Positions 53,319 to 62,008 of a DNA stretch of 64,000 nucleotides are shown piece after piece (the first letter of the stretch is position 1; every line of letters begins with the position of its first letter). A model generated the notes under the pieces. The model had not been told where the DNA came from. It did no database searches and saw only the letters and a program-made list of their open reading frames with translations. The DNA is from Alphaproteobacteria bacterium (GTDB lineage Bacteria; Pseudomonadota; Alphaproteobacteria; Rhodospirillales; Casp-alpha2): positions 1 to 64,000 of the forward strand of contig JAJRRU010000019.1 of assembly GCA_024279135.1 (NCBI GenBank). Reading direction: 5' to 3'. A program made the position numbers and the translations under genes.

Positions 53319-54037
53319 AATGAGCGGGGGCTCAAGCCGGACTGGAACCATGTCACAAAGGTATAAATGCTATAGACCGGCAGGCCGAGTATCTGGTTTA
53401 AATCTGCCGCGTAGGGCACCATGTTTGTGCATTCCAGCACGATCGCCCCCGTATCGGGATATTGCCGGATCAGTGTTTTTCCGGCTTCGATAATATCGGC
53501 CCTGGCCAATTCGATATCTAGTGTGGGCTCGTCGTTTAGGATGGCGCGGGTGAATTCCTGGCCGTCATCGGTACCAATGATCGGGGTGTCGGCAGGCGCG
53601 CCGGATGCTTCTAACAGTTCCGGTGTCAGGGTCGATTGGGAAATTGATAACACACCCACACGCCGGCCCGGTGGTAACAGGCTTTGTACGATGGGGATTT
53701 GCATCAACGACGAGGTGGCCACGGGAACACCGATGGCTTGGCTCAGTTGAGCCTGAAACTTGGCCAGAAAACCACAGTTGGTGGTAATGCCATCGGCACC
53801 ATCGGCAACAAGTTCGCGCGCCGCAGTGATGAAGTGTTCGACCAGACCTTCCGCGCCATGACGTACTACCAGATCAGGGGACGCGCCGCGGACCACCCTG
53901 TAGAGAACGGGAAACGGCCAGGTGCCGGCATGACCGATATCTCCGGGTATGCGGGGGAACCGGGTTTCCAGCATTAATATGCCGACCGAGGCACCGTAAA
54001 CGGTCTTGCCGCCTGTCACTGTTGAATTTGGTGTCAT
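53315..54037 (-). CDS. Aspartate/glutamate racemase-family protein
   Basis: 240 residues, ATG at 54037 after GGTGGAG. Two catalytic-type cysteines are present: Cys88 in TTNCGF and Cys203 in LECTNM, the thiol pair used by cofactor-independent racemases. The family includes aspartate, glutamate and hydantoin racemases and maleate isomerase. It lies 14 bases behind the GntR gene on the same strand. Together with the D-amino-acid dehydrogenase-like gene across the intergenic region, it suggests conversion of an L-amino acid to its D form before oxidation. Confidence 0.75.
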   Translation of the reverse strand: MTPNSTVTGGKTVYGASVGILMLETRFPRIPGDIGHAGTWPFPVLYRVVRGASPDLVVRHGAEGLVEHFITAARELVADGADGITTNCGFLAKFQAQLSQAIGVPVATSSLMQIPIVQSLLPPGRRVGVLSISQSTLTPELLEASGAPADTPIIGTDDGQEFTRAILNDEPTLDIELARADIIEAGKTLIRQYPDTGAIVLECTNMVPYAADLNQILGLPVYSIYTFVTWFQSGLSPRSF

Positions 54038-54051
54038 GGGGACTCCACCTG

Positions 54052-54729
54052 CTAGCTTGCCAGATAAATACGTGAATAGCTTTCTTTGATTGCGGCCGTG
54101 ATCTGGTCGAGCCGCCGCGATATGTGTTCTTCCATAAGTGTGGCCGCCAGATCAGCATCACGCATTATCAACGCCTTGATGATATCGCGGTGATCCTTTT
54201 GGGTCTTGATACGTTTGGAATCCATGTCGACCCAGCGAAAATACCGAATGCGGGCGTTGATATTCTCCAGGGTTCGGGAAAGCTCCATATTCCGGCTGAG
54301 CCGCACGATCTGCTCGTGGAAATACTCGTCCAGTTTTTCCAGTTCGTTAATGTTGAGGCTGCCTTCTGCGGGGGTATTATGGTCGAGAGTATCGGCTAAA
54401 TCCACGACCTCCTGTTCGGTCGCCAGTTCGCAGGCAAGCCGTACGGCGGCGACTTCAAGGATTGTCCGGGACTGATATAGCTCAAACATTTCGCGTGGTT
54501 TCAATTCACGACAGAAAAACCCCCGGTCCTGCTTGGTGACCAGGAAACCTTCCGCAGCCAGACGGTTAAGGGCTTCGCGCAAAGGTGTGCGGCTCGCCCC
54601 CAAACGGCGGGCCAGCGCGATCTCGTTAATTCGCTCGCCGGGTTTGAACTCGAAAACAATCGCCATATTTTTGACGGTCAGGTACAGGCTTTCGGCTCTG
54701 CTCTGCTTTTTTTTGACCGGTTTGTTCAT
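54052..54729 (-). CDS. GntR-family regulator, FCD subclass
   Basis: 225 residues, ATG at 54729. The N-terminal winged helix reads INEIALARRLGASRTPLREAL and LNRLAAEGFLV; the C-terminal FCD domain holds ELYQSRTILEVAAVRLAC and LDEYFHEQIVRLS, with the histidine and acidic residues that usually bind a metal. It is divergent from the catabolic operon at 54939, and two palindromes in the gap are its probable operators. The ligand would be a substrate or intermediate of that operon. Confidence 0.88.
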   Translation of the reverse strand: MNKPVKKKQSRAESLYLTVKNMAIVFEFKPGERINEIALARRLGASRTPLREALNRLAAEGFLVTKQDRGFFCRELKPREMFELYQSRTILEVAAVRLACELATEQEVVDLADTLDHNTPAEGSLNINELEKLDEYFHEQIVRLSRNMELSRTLENINARIRYFRWVDMDSKRIKTQKDHRDIIKALIMRDADLAATLMEEHISRRLDQITAAIKESYSRIYLAS

Positions 54730-54748
54730 CAGTTATGACATCCAGAAA

Positions 54749-54758
54749 TTGTATACAA
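54749..54758. promoter_or_regulatory. Candidate GntR operator 1
   Basis: TTGTATACAA, a perfect 10-bp palindrome (12 bp with flanking A and T), 20 bases upstream of the regulator start. A related site occurs at 54863, which supports autoregulation plus control of the divergent operon. Confidence 0.65.
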
Positions 54759-54862
54759 TAATTTTCCTGATATTATTGTAGGCCATCATTTGCCGTTCAT
54801 CAAGGCACAAAGGCCCGGTTATGCTGGAACTTTACGTTGACAGCAGCAATAGAAATGATCAG

Positions 54863-54876
54863 TATTGTATACAGTA
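54863..54876. promoter_or_regulatory. Candidate GntR operator 2
   Basis: TATTGTATACAGTA repeats the TTGTATACA core of operator 1 with one mismatch in the last half-site. It lies about 63 bases before the start of the TPP-enzyme gene, where it could block its promoter. Confidence 0.6.
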
Positions 54877-54938
54877 AAGTATTCAATTAAATAAATTTAT
54901 TCAATTCACACAAACAAACGAGCCTCAAGGCGGAATTT

Positions 54939-56642
54939 ATGACACAGGTTACAGGCAATGCATTGACGGGTGCGGAGGCCATGGTGCGCCTGCTTCAGGC
55001 CCATGGTGTGAAACATATTTTCGGGCTTTGCGGCGATACGTCCCTGCCATTTTATGATGCATTGTACCGCTTGAACCATGGCATGGAACATATCCTCACC
55101 CGTGACGAACGGTGCGCTTCGTATATGGCCGATGCCTATGCCCGTGTTACCGGACGGGTCGGGGTTTGCGAAGGGCCCAGCGGTGGTGGGGCGACCTATA
55201 TATTGCCGGGTGTGGTGGAGGCTAACGAGTCATCCGTCGCGCTGTTGTCTATTACATCGGACGTCTCGGTAACATCACAAGGGCGCTATCCGCTGACGGA
55301 ACTGGACCAGACGGCTCTGTTTCGCCCCTTAACAAAATATAATGGCGTGATCGATCATGCAGACCGGCTGCCCAATATGGTGCGTGCAGCCTTCCGGTCC
55401 ATTACCACGGGTCGCCCCGGCGCGGCACATCTTGGGTTGCCCATTGATGTGCAAAAAGCCCCCGTCGATGAAGATGATGTCTGGGCCCAATCCGATTTTG
55501 AGACCTTCCCTGCCTGGCCCAGTGGCCCCGATCCGAAAGCTATCGAAAAGCTCGCTAACGCTATTGTAGCAGCCAAAAGCCCGGTTATTGTGTGTGGCGG
55601 CGGGGTTGTTCTGGCCGGGGCGGAAGCCGCGTTACAAACCATTGCTGAGCGGCTGAATATAATCGTGGCGACCACGGTCAGTGGTCAGGGCAGTCTGGCC
55701 GATAGCCATGCAAATTGCCTCGGTGTCGTGGGTTCTAACGGCGGTGTCGCGCAAACCCGCGCCATCGTGGATCAGGCAGATCTGGTGTTATACCTTGGTT
55801 GCCGGGCTGGCTCGGTTACCACGGAACGCTGGCGCTCACCGGCTCGCGGTGTAAAGGTCGTCCATATTGACAGCGACCCCATGGCCATATCGGCCAATTA
55901 CCAAACCGACGTCGCCGTGGTATCGGACGTGCGTTTGGCATTACAGGCTCTGGAGGCTGCATTCCAGGCCATGGGGACCGATAAAATAGATTTCGGCGGC
56001 GCGGCAATAATCAGCTCGGCGGTGCAGTCAAAATTTGCCGCTTTTGACGCGCTGGCTACAAGCAATGACAGCCCCATCAAACCGGAACGGGTGATCGCCG
56101 AATTAAACCGGGTTCTGCCGTCTGATGCGGTCATCGTGGCCGATCCCGGCACGCCGTGCCCGTATTTCTCGGCATTCTATCAGATACCCCATGCCGGGCG
56201 GTATTTCATTTCCAACCGTGCCCACGGCGCACTTGGTTATTCTCTATCGGCGGCTATCGGGGCGCAAGTAGGACGCCCGAACTCCAAGGTCGTGGCGGCC
56301 ATGGGCGACGGCAGTTTTTGTTTTACGGTGGGTGAGCTGGAAACTGTTACCCGCCTGAACCTGCCCATTACGTTTATTGTCTTTTCCAACAGTGTTTATG
56401 GCTGGATCAAGGCGGGTCAGAAAACCGGCTTTGGTGAACGGTATTATTCTGTTGATTTCAACCGCACGGACCATGCAGCCGTGGCGGCGGCGTTTGGACT
56501 TAAAAGCTGGCGGGTGGAAGATCCGGCTGATTTGAGCCGCATATTGAAACAGGCCTTCGACCATGATGGCCCCACACTAGTTGACATAATTTGCCAACCA
56601 TTACAGGATACAGAAGCGCCTGTAAGCGAATGGATTGCCTGA
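54939..56642 (+). CDS. Thiamine-diphosphate-dependent enzyme (acetolactate synthase / benzoylformate decarboxylase-like)
   Basis: 567 residues, ATG at 54939 after AAGGCGGAA. Three domains of the ALS/POX family are seen: the N-terminal pyrimidine domain with the activating Glu in TRDERCASYMADAYARVTG, a central Rossmann-like domain (PVIVCGGGVVLAGAE), and the C-terminal TPP site GDGSFCFTVGELE followed by NSVYGW. No FAD-site signature specific to acetolactate synthase is evident. In its setting (racemase, amino-acid dehydrogenase, TRAP transporter) a 2-oxoacid decarboxylase or lyase fits well. The exact reaction is not assignable. Confidence 0.75.
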   Translation: MTQVTGNALTGAEAMVRLLQAHGVKHIFGLCGDTSLPFYDALYRLNHGMEHILTRDERCASYMADAYARVTGRVGVCEGPSGGGATYILPGVVEANESSVALLSITSDVSVTSQGRYPLTELDQTALFRPLTKYNGVIDHADRLPNMVRAAFRSITTGRPGAAHLGLPIDVQKAPVDEDDVWAQSDFETFPAWPSGPDPKAIEKLANAIVAAKSPVIVCGGGVVLAGAEAALQTIAERLNIIVATTVSGQGSLADSHANCLGVVGSNGGVAQTRAIVDQADLVLYLGCRAGSVTTERWRSPARGVKVVHIDSDPMAISANYQTDVAVVSDVRLALQALEAAFQAMGTDKIDFGGAAIISSAVQSKFAAFDALATSNDSPIKPERVIAELNRVLPSDAVIVADPGTPCPYFSAFYQIPHAGRYFISNRAHGALGYSLSAAIGAQVGRPNSKVVAAMGDGSFCFTVGELETVTRLNLPITFIVFSNSVYGWIKAGQKTGFGERYYSVDFNRTDHAAVAAAFGLKSWRVEDPADLSRILKQAFDHDGPTLVDIICQPLQDTEAPVSEWIA

Positions 56643-56660
56643 TGGGGGGGCACTTTACCA

Positions 56661-57917
56661 ATGAGTGAGCAACAGTCTATCAAGGTCGCCGTCGTCGGTG
56701 CGGGTATCATCGGTATTTCGTGTGCATTGCATCTGCAACGTCTGGGCGCCTCGGTTACGCTGGTTGATCGAAATGAACCGGGCCATGAGGATGCCGCGTC
56801 CTATGGTAACGGTGGTGTTCTGGCCCGTTGCTCGATTGTGCCGGTGGCAACACCCGGGGTTATGTTCAATGCGCCAAAGATGCTGTTTGGTGCCGATGGA
56901 CCTTTATTTTTGCGCTGGTCATACATGCCGCGCCTGATACCGTGGTTAATCCCGTATCTCCGTTCATCGAGCAAGGCAAGCGTGGAACATATAGCGAAAA
57001 ATCTTGCCCCCTTGTTATATGACAGTGTCGATGAACACCGCTCACTGGCGCAAGGGACCGATGCCGAACGCTGGTTACATTCATGCGACTATATGTTTTT
57101 GTATAAAGACCGCAAAGCTTTTGAAGGCGATGCTTTTGGCTGGGGCCTGCGGCGGAAACACGGTTTTGACTGGACGATCCTCGAAGGTGGTGCGGTGCGC
57201 GAATTCAGCCCCGACCTGTCACCAGAGTATAACTTTGCCGTGGTCATGAGAGATCATGGCAAGATCGTCAAGCCCGGCAACTATGTCAGCGACCTTGCAA
57301 AAGCGTTCGTAGCCGATGGCGGCACGGTGGTGCGCGCTGCGATAAATCAGGTGGATACAACCGATGACGGGATTTTGCTAAAAACCGATGGCGAAGACAT
57401 TTCCGTCGATAAAGTCATCATTGCCGCAGGCGCCTGGTCCCATCGCCTGGCCGAAAAACTCGGTGCTAATGTGCCATTGGAGAGCGAACGCGGTTATCAT
57501 ATGGAATTATTGAACGCCAATAAACAGCCAACGGTCCCGGTTATGGACGCGCAGCGCAGATTTGTTGCCACACCTATGGACGGCACGTTGCGGCTCGCCG
57601 GAACTCTGGAATTTGGCGGACTGGACGCTCCGGCATCGAAAGGCCCACCTGAACTTTTATTGCGCGGGGCGCGGGCCATGCTGCCTGGATTGGAATTTGA
57701 TTCGAAGAAGACCTGGATGGGGCATCGCCCCGCACCGGTAGACAGTTTGCCCATTTTGGGGTCTGCGCCGGGCAGCAGGAATGTTTTCTTCGCCTACGGA
57801 CATCATCATGTTGGCTTGACCGCCGGTCCTAAAACCGGCAGGATTTTGGCACAGCATGTGATGGGTCTTCAACCAAACATGACTCTTGAAGCTTATCGCT
57901 GTGATCGCTTTCGTTGA
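56661..57917 (+). CDS. FAD-dependent D-amino-acid dehydrogenase-like oxidoreductase
   Basis: 418 residues, ATG at 56661. The dinucleotide fold VVGAGIIGISCALHLQRLGA is followed by an acidic LVDRNEPG. ASYGNGGVLARCSIVPVATPG and the C-terminal GHRPAPVDSLPILG and GHHHVGLTAGPKTG are typical of DadA-type proteins in the DAO superfamily. Such enzymes oxidise D-amino acids to 2-oxo acids and pass electrons to the respiratory chain. It lies 18 bases behind the TPP-enzyme gene, so the 2-oxo acid it produces may be that enzyme's substrate. Proline or hydroxyproline substrates are possible. Confidence 0.82.
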   Translation: MSEQQSIKVAVVGAGIIGISCALHLQRLGASVTLVDRNEPGHEDAASYGNGGVLARCSIVPVATPGVMFNAPKMLFGADGPLFLRWSYMPRLIPWLIPYLRSSSKASVEHIAKNLAPLLYDSVDEHRSLAQGTDAERWLHSCDYMFLYKDRKAFEGDAFGWGLRRKHGFDWTILEGGAVREFSPDLSPEYNFAVVMRDHGKIVKPGNYVSDLAKAFVADGGTVVRAAINQVDTTDDGILLKTDGEDISVDKVIIAAGAWSHRLAEKLGANVPLESERGYHMELLNANKQPTVPVMDAQRRFVATPMDGTLRLAGTLEFGGLDAPASKGPPELLLRGARAMLPGLEFDSKKTWMGHRPAPVDSLPILGSAPGSRNVFFAYGHHHVGLTAGPKTGRILAQHVMGLQPNMTLEAYRCDRFR

Positions 57918-57958
57918 AGATGAAGAATATTTTCATAAAAAAATTAGGGAGTATGACT

Positions 57959-58942
57959 ATGCGACGTAAATTATTAAAATCAGTCACCATGATTGGCGCG
58001 GCTCTGGCTATGAGCAGCGGTGTTGCCTCTGCCGAGACCTGGGATATGCCAATGGCGTATTCGGCAACCAATTTCCATTCTGCAACGGGTGCCGAGTTTG
58101 CCAAGTGTGTCACAACGGGTACGGGCGGCTCTATTGAAATCAAAACCCATCCATCTGGCTCATTGTTTAAAGGTGCCGACATCAAACGGGCCATCCAGAC
58201 GGGTCAGGTGCCGATTGGCGAGCGTCTGCTCTCTGGTCATCAAAATGAAAATGCCCTTTTCGGATTTGATTCCATCCCTTTCCTGGCCACGTCATTTGAT
58301 GACTCTGCCAAACTCTGGAAAGCTGCCAAGCCGACCCTGACCAAGATACTTGACGAGCAAAACCTTGTTCTGTTGTACGCTGTTCCATGGCCTCCCCAGG
58401 GATTGTACTTCAAAAAAGAAGTCACCTCGGTAGCCGACATGAAGGGTATCAAATTTCGGTCCTACAACTCGGCAACGGCTCGCCTGGCTGAATTGTCCGG
58501 TATGCTTCCGGTGACCATTGAAGCGGCGGAAATCTCCCAGGCTTTTGCAACGGGTGTGGCCGAGTCTATGATCTCATCCGGTTCCACCGGGTATGACCGC
58601 AAGGTCTGGGAAAGCCTGACCCATTTTTATGAAGTCGATGCCTGGTTGCCGCGCAACTATGTCATGGTCAACAAGGATTCCTGGAATGGTGCGTCCAAAG
58701 CAAACCAGAACGTCATCCGGGGTTGTGCATCGTTGGCCGAATACACCGGGCTGTATCGTTCCATCGAATACACCCAGTTCACCCTGAATGGCTTGAAAGC
58801 CGGTGGCATGACCGTTGGTCCTGCGGGTGACAAGCTGGTATCGGATTTGAAAGAAATCGGTGTCACAATGACCACAGAATGGCTGGATAAAACCGGCTCC
58901 GAAGGAAAATCAATCGTCGATGCGTTCAAGGCGATGAAATAA
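57959..58942 (+). CDS. dctP: TRAP transporter substrate-binding protein
   Basis: 327 residues from ATG at 57959, seven bases after AGGGAG. A Sec signal peptide (RRKLLKSVTMIGAALAMSSG, cut after ASA) precedes a DctP-type binding protein: GSLFKGADIKRAIQTGQVPIGE, the substrate-contacting GIKFRSYNSATARLAELSG, and EISQAFATGVAESMISSG. It should capture a carboxylate-containing solute in the periplasm for the DctQM genes that follow. The first gene of the transport set is separated from dctQ by a hairpin, the common way to express more binding protein than permease. Confidence 0.9.
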   Translation: MRRKLLKSVTMIGAALAMSSGVASAETWDMPMAYSATNFHSATGAEFAKCVTTGTGGSIEIKTHPSGSLFKGADIKRAIQTGQVPIGERLLSGHQNENALFGFDSIPFLATSFDDSAKLWKAAKPTLTKILDEQNLVLLYAVPWPPQGLYFKKEVTSVADMKGIKFRSYNSATARLAELSGMLPVTIEAAEISQAFATGVAESMISSGSTGYDRKVWESLTHFYEVDAWLPRNYVMVNKDSWNGASKANQNVIRGCASLAEYTGLYRSIEYTQFTLNGLKAGGMTVGPAGDKLVSDLKEIGVTMTTEWLDKTGSEGKSIVDAFKAMK

Positions 58943-58949
58943 AGATATT

Positions 58950-58983
58950 GGGGGGGCAATAAAATGCTCCCCCATAATTTTTG
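58950..58983 (+). terminator. Attenuator-type hairpin between dctP and dctQ
   Basis: GGGGGGGCA (58950-58958) pairs with TGCTCCCCC (58965-58973) around a 6-base loop, followed by ATAATTTTTG. The weak T-run suggests partial termination or protection of the dctP 3' end, not a full stop. Confidence 0.65.
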
Positions 58984-59003
58984 ACATATATGGGGAGGTA
59001 AAT

Positions 59004-59540
59004 ATGCAAGCCTTTGGATTGTCTGCACGGTCGTTCCTGGATCGTCTCTATCTTGCCAGTGGTGTGATGGCGGCGTTGTTCCTGATCGCAATCTTGTCTT
59101 TGATCGTTATTCAAATGCTTGCTCGCTGGACTGGCGAAGTCTTTTCCGGCGCGCCTGATTATGCGGGTTATTGTATGGCAGCGGCTTCCTTCTTTGCCTT
59201 CGCCCACGCGCTTAACCGAGGGGCTCATATTCGTGTCAGTATCCTGTTGAATGCCGTCGGCCCGAAAGTCCGCCGTGTACTGGAAACCTGGTGCTTTGCT
59301 GTTGCCACGGGACTGGGCTGGTACTTTACCTATTACGCAACCAAGGCGACCTATTGGTCGTGGAAGTTTCATGATATCAGCCAGGGCCAGGATGCGACCC
59401 CGTTGTGGATACCGCAATCGGGAATGGTTATCGGCAGTGCAATTTTTGCCATCGCCCTGACCGATCATCTGGTTCATGTTTTAATATCCGGTGAGCACCG
59501 TATCAAATCTGATATCGTCGAACAGAGTCATGGGGAGTAG
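59004..59540 (+). CDS. dctQ: TRAP transporter small permease
   Basis: 178 residues, ATG at 59004 with GGGGAGG upstream. Four hydrophobic segments, with the family block SGAPDYAGYCMAAASFFAFAH and RGAHIRVSILLN between the second and third. It forms the small membrane subunit between the binding protein and DctM. The stop is six bases before dctM. Confidence 0.88.
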   Translation: MQAFGLSARSFLDRLYLASGVMAALFLIAILSLIVIQMLARWTGEVFSGAPDYAGYCMAAASFFAFAHALNRGAHIRVSILLNAVGPKVRRVLETWCFAVATGLGWYFTYYATKATYWSWKFHDISQGQDATPLWIPQSGMVIGSAIFAIALTDHLVHVLISGEHRIKSDIVEQSHGE

Positions 59541-59545
59541 GTCAG

Positions 59546-60859
59546 ATGGATGAATTTCAACTCATTGCAATATTCTTGTTTATCCTGTTTCTTCTGCTGG
59601 GAACCGGTATCTGGGTAGGTCTGGCATTATTGGGTGTCGCCTTTGTCGGTATGGAAATGTTTACCACACGCCCGGTTGGCGATGTGATGATTACCACAAT
59701 CTGGAGCGCGTCATCATCGTGGACATTGACGGCGCTGCCATTATTTATCTGGATGGGTGAGATCTTGTATCGAACGCGTCTGTCCGAAGACATGTTTCGC
59801 GGCCTGTCACCCTGGCTGGGCGGCTTGCCCGGTGGATTGATTCACACAAATATTGTCGGCTGCACAATTTTTGCGGCTGTTTCCGGTTCATCGGCGGCGA
59901 CCCTGACGACGGTTGGCAAGATGTCCATACCGGAATTGCGTAAACGCAATTACCCGGAACATCTTATTATTGGTACCCTGACGGGTGCGGCCACGCTTGG
60001 CCTGATGATACCGCCATCGCTGACCCTGATTGTTTATGGGGTGACCATTAACGAGTCTATCTCAAAACTGTTTATGGCCGGTATTCTGCCCGGTCTGGTT
60101 CTGGCAACCATGTTCATGGGTTACGTTGCAATTTATTCCATGGTTTCCAAAAAATTCCAACCGATCCCCGAGCCAGATATGACGTTTGTCGAGAAAGTGG
60201 CAAATTCAAAATTCCTGATCCCGGTTATTCTGCTCATCACGACTGTGATTGGTTCCATGTATATGGGGTATGCGACCGCCACAGAGGCTGCTGCATTTGG
60301 TGTTATCGGCTCATTACTTCTGGCTGCCAGTCAGGGTTCGTTGTCGTGGAGCACCTTTACCCAAAGTCTGATGGGTGCGACCCGCACCTCGGCAATGATT
60401 GCCCTGATTTTAGCTGGCGCGGCTTTTCTGTCGCTTTCCATGGGCTTTACCGGGCTGCCGCGGGCCTTGGCCGAATGGATTTCTGTATTGGAGCTTAGCC
60501 GTTTCCAATTGTTGATGATGTTGCTGGTTTTTTACATCATTATCGGTTGTTTCCTGGACGGGATTTCATCGGTGGTTCTGACCATGGCCGTGGTCGAGCC
60601 CATGATTCGTAATGCCGGTATCGATGTGATCTGGTTTGGAATATTTATCGTTGTTGTTGTTGAAATGGCCCAGATTACCCCGCCCATCGGTTTCAACCTG
60701 TTTGTCATGCAAGGCATGACCAAACACGAGATGGGTTACATTTCAAAAGCCGCCATACCCATGTTCCTGATTATGATCTTGATGGTGTTTGTGCTGATAT
60801 TCGTTCCCGAGCTGGCGACCTATTTGCCTGATAATATGAAAAACATCAATTCAACCTAG
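59546..60859 (+). CDS. dctM: TRAP transporter large permease
   Basis: 437 residues, ATG at 59546. About twelve hydrophobic segments. DctM landmarks are PLFIWMGEILYRT, GGLPGGLIHTNIVGCTIFAAVSGSSAAT, LMIPPSLTLIVYG and a mirrored block VVEMAQITPPIGFNLFVMQG. It drives sodium-coupled uptake of the solute bound by the DctP protein. The next gene starts nine bases after its stop. Confidence 0.9.
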   Translation: MDEFQLIAIFLFILFLLLGTGIWVGLALLGVAFVGMEMFTTRPVGDVMITTIWSASSSWTLTALPLFIWMGEILYRTRLSEDMFRGLSPWLGGLPGGLIHTNIVGCTIFAAVSGSSAATLTTVGKMSIPELRKRNYPEHLIIGTLTGAATLGLMIPPSLTLIVYGVTINESISKLFMAGILPGLVLATMFMGYVAIYSMVSKKFQPIPEPDMTFVEKVANSKFLIPVILLITTVIGSMYMGYATATEAAAFGVIGSLLLAASQGSLSWSTFTQSLMGATRTSAMIALILAGAAFLSLSMGFTGLPRALAEWISVLELSRFQLLMMLLVFYIIIGCFLDGISSVVLTMAVVEPMIRNAGIDVIWFGIFIVVVVEMAQITPPIGFNLFVMQGMTKHEMGYISKAAIPMFLIMILMVFVLIFVPELATYLPDNMKNINST

Positions 60860-60868
60860 GAACCTGTA

Positions 60869-61981
60869 TTGACGCAATCTCATTGCATTCGGTCCGGGCG
60901 TGTTTATGTGGTCAACCTGCCGGTTGAGGAAATACACTCTCATGGCAGTGGTGACGTTGTCGCTATAAAATCCGTCATTCTGGAACTGACCAGTGACACG
61001 GGGATCACGGGCTGGGGAGAAGCCTCGCCGTGGCCTGTTTTTACCGGCACCGTGGAAGCTAACGTCAGCGCTTTGCAGGATTTTTTTATCCCGGCCATTG
61101 TGGGTCGCAATGTGTTTGATGTTGAGGCTATGCTGGTCGAGGCGGAATCGCGCGTTGTTCACTGTTGGGAAGCCAAAGCGGCTCTGGAGACCGCATTGCT
61201 CGATATTCAGGGCAAAGCACTGGATTTGCCTATCCATGATCTGTTGGGAGGGTGTCACCGCGACAAGGTAGCGTTGAGTTTTTCGGTAGCCAACCCGGAT
61301 TTTCAGCAAGACAAAGCCAAGATCAAGCGGTTGTTTGAAGACGGCGTACGTATTTTCAAACTGAAGACCGGCTTCAACGGCCATGAATTCGATTTGATGC
61401 GCGTACAATGGTTGCGCGAACGGTATGCCGATCAGGTCGATTTGCGCATTGATTACAATCAGGGCATGTCGGCTCATGAGGCTTTGCCCCGGTTGCGTGA
61501 CTTTGAAAGTTTCCGGTTGTCATTTATCGAACAACCGGTACCGCGTGATAACCTTGAAGCCATGGCGCATTTCACCAATGTTCTGAATACACCGATCATG
61601 GCCGATGAAAGCGTTTTTACCCCACGCGAAGCGCTGGTGGGTGCGCAAATGAGGGTGGCCGATATCTATAGCCTGAAAATTATGAAGAGCGGTGGTTTGC
61701 GTCGCGCCCTGCAGGTTGCGGCCATTGCCAAAGCGGCCGGTATAGGTGTTTATGGCGGCTGCATGTTTGAAACGGGTATCGCCCATCTGGCCGGGGCACA
61801 CTTGATGGCAGCTCTGCCTGAGCTAACGCTTGGTTGTGAATTTTATATGGCGACCTACTATGCCACAGAGGATATTCTGGTTGAGCCCTATCCGGTTAAA
61901 AATGGCTATGTGCATATTCCGGGTGGCCCGGGGCTGGGCATGGAAGTGGACCGTGCGAAGCTTGAACATTACGCTCAATGA
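60869..61981 (+). CDS. Enolase-superfamily enzyme, muconate-lactonizing-enzyme subgroup (epimerase/racemase/dehydratase)
   Basis: 370 residues from TTG at 60869, with AGGAA upstream. The barrel shows KLK at 164-166 as the first acid/base lysine, metal ligands Asp195, Glu221 and Asp246, and a second lysine Lys270 in SLKIMKSGG. Two opposed lysines place it in the MLE subgroup; mandelate racemase proper uses His instead. Known members include dipeptide epimerases, N-acyl-amino acid racemases and enzymes for proline betaine or 3-hydroxyproline. Beside the amino-acid racemase and D-amino-acid dehydrogenase genes, an amino-acid-derived substrate is the best guess. Confidence 0.82.
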   Translation: MTQSHCIRSGRVYVVNLPVEEIHSHGSGDVVAIKSVILELTSDTGITGWGEASPWPVFTGTVEANVSALQDFFIPAIVGRNVFDVEAMLVEAESRVVHCWEAKAALETALLDIQGKALDLPIHDLLGGCHRDKVALSFSVANPDFQQDKAKIKRLFEDGVRIFKLKTGFNGHEFDLMRVQWLRERYADQVDLRIDYNQGMSAHEALPRLRDFESFRLSFIEQPVPRDNLEAMAHFTNVLNTPIMADESVFTPREALVGAQMRVADIYSLKIMKSGGLRRALQVAAIAKAAGIGVYGGCMFETGIAHLAGAHLMAALPELTLGCEFYMATYYATEDILVEPYPVKNGYVHIPGGPGLGMEVDRAKLEHYAQ

Positions 61982-62008
61982 ACGTCATGACATGAAAGGG
62001 CCCAGGCT

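Noticed and set aside
60869-61981. Mandelate racemase proper
   Set aside because: The second catalytic base is a lysine (Lys270) and the KxK layout fits the MLE subgroup, not the His-Asp pair of mandelate racemase.
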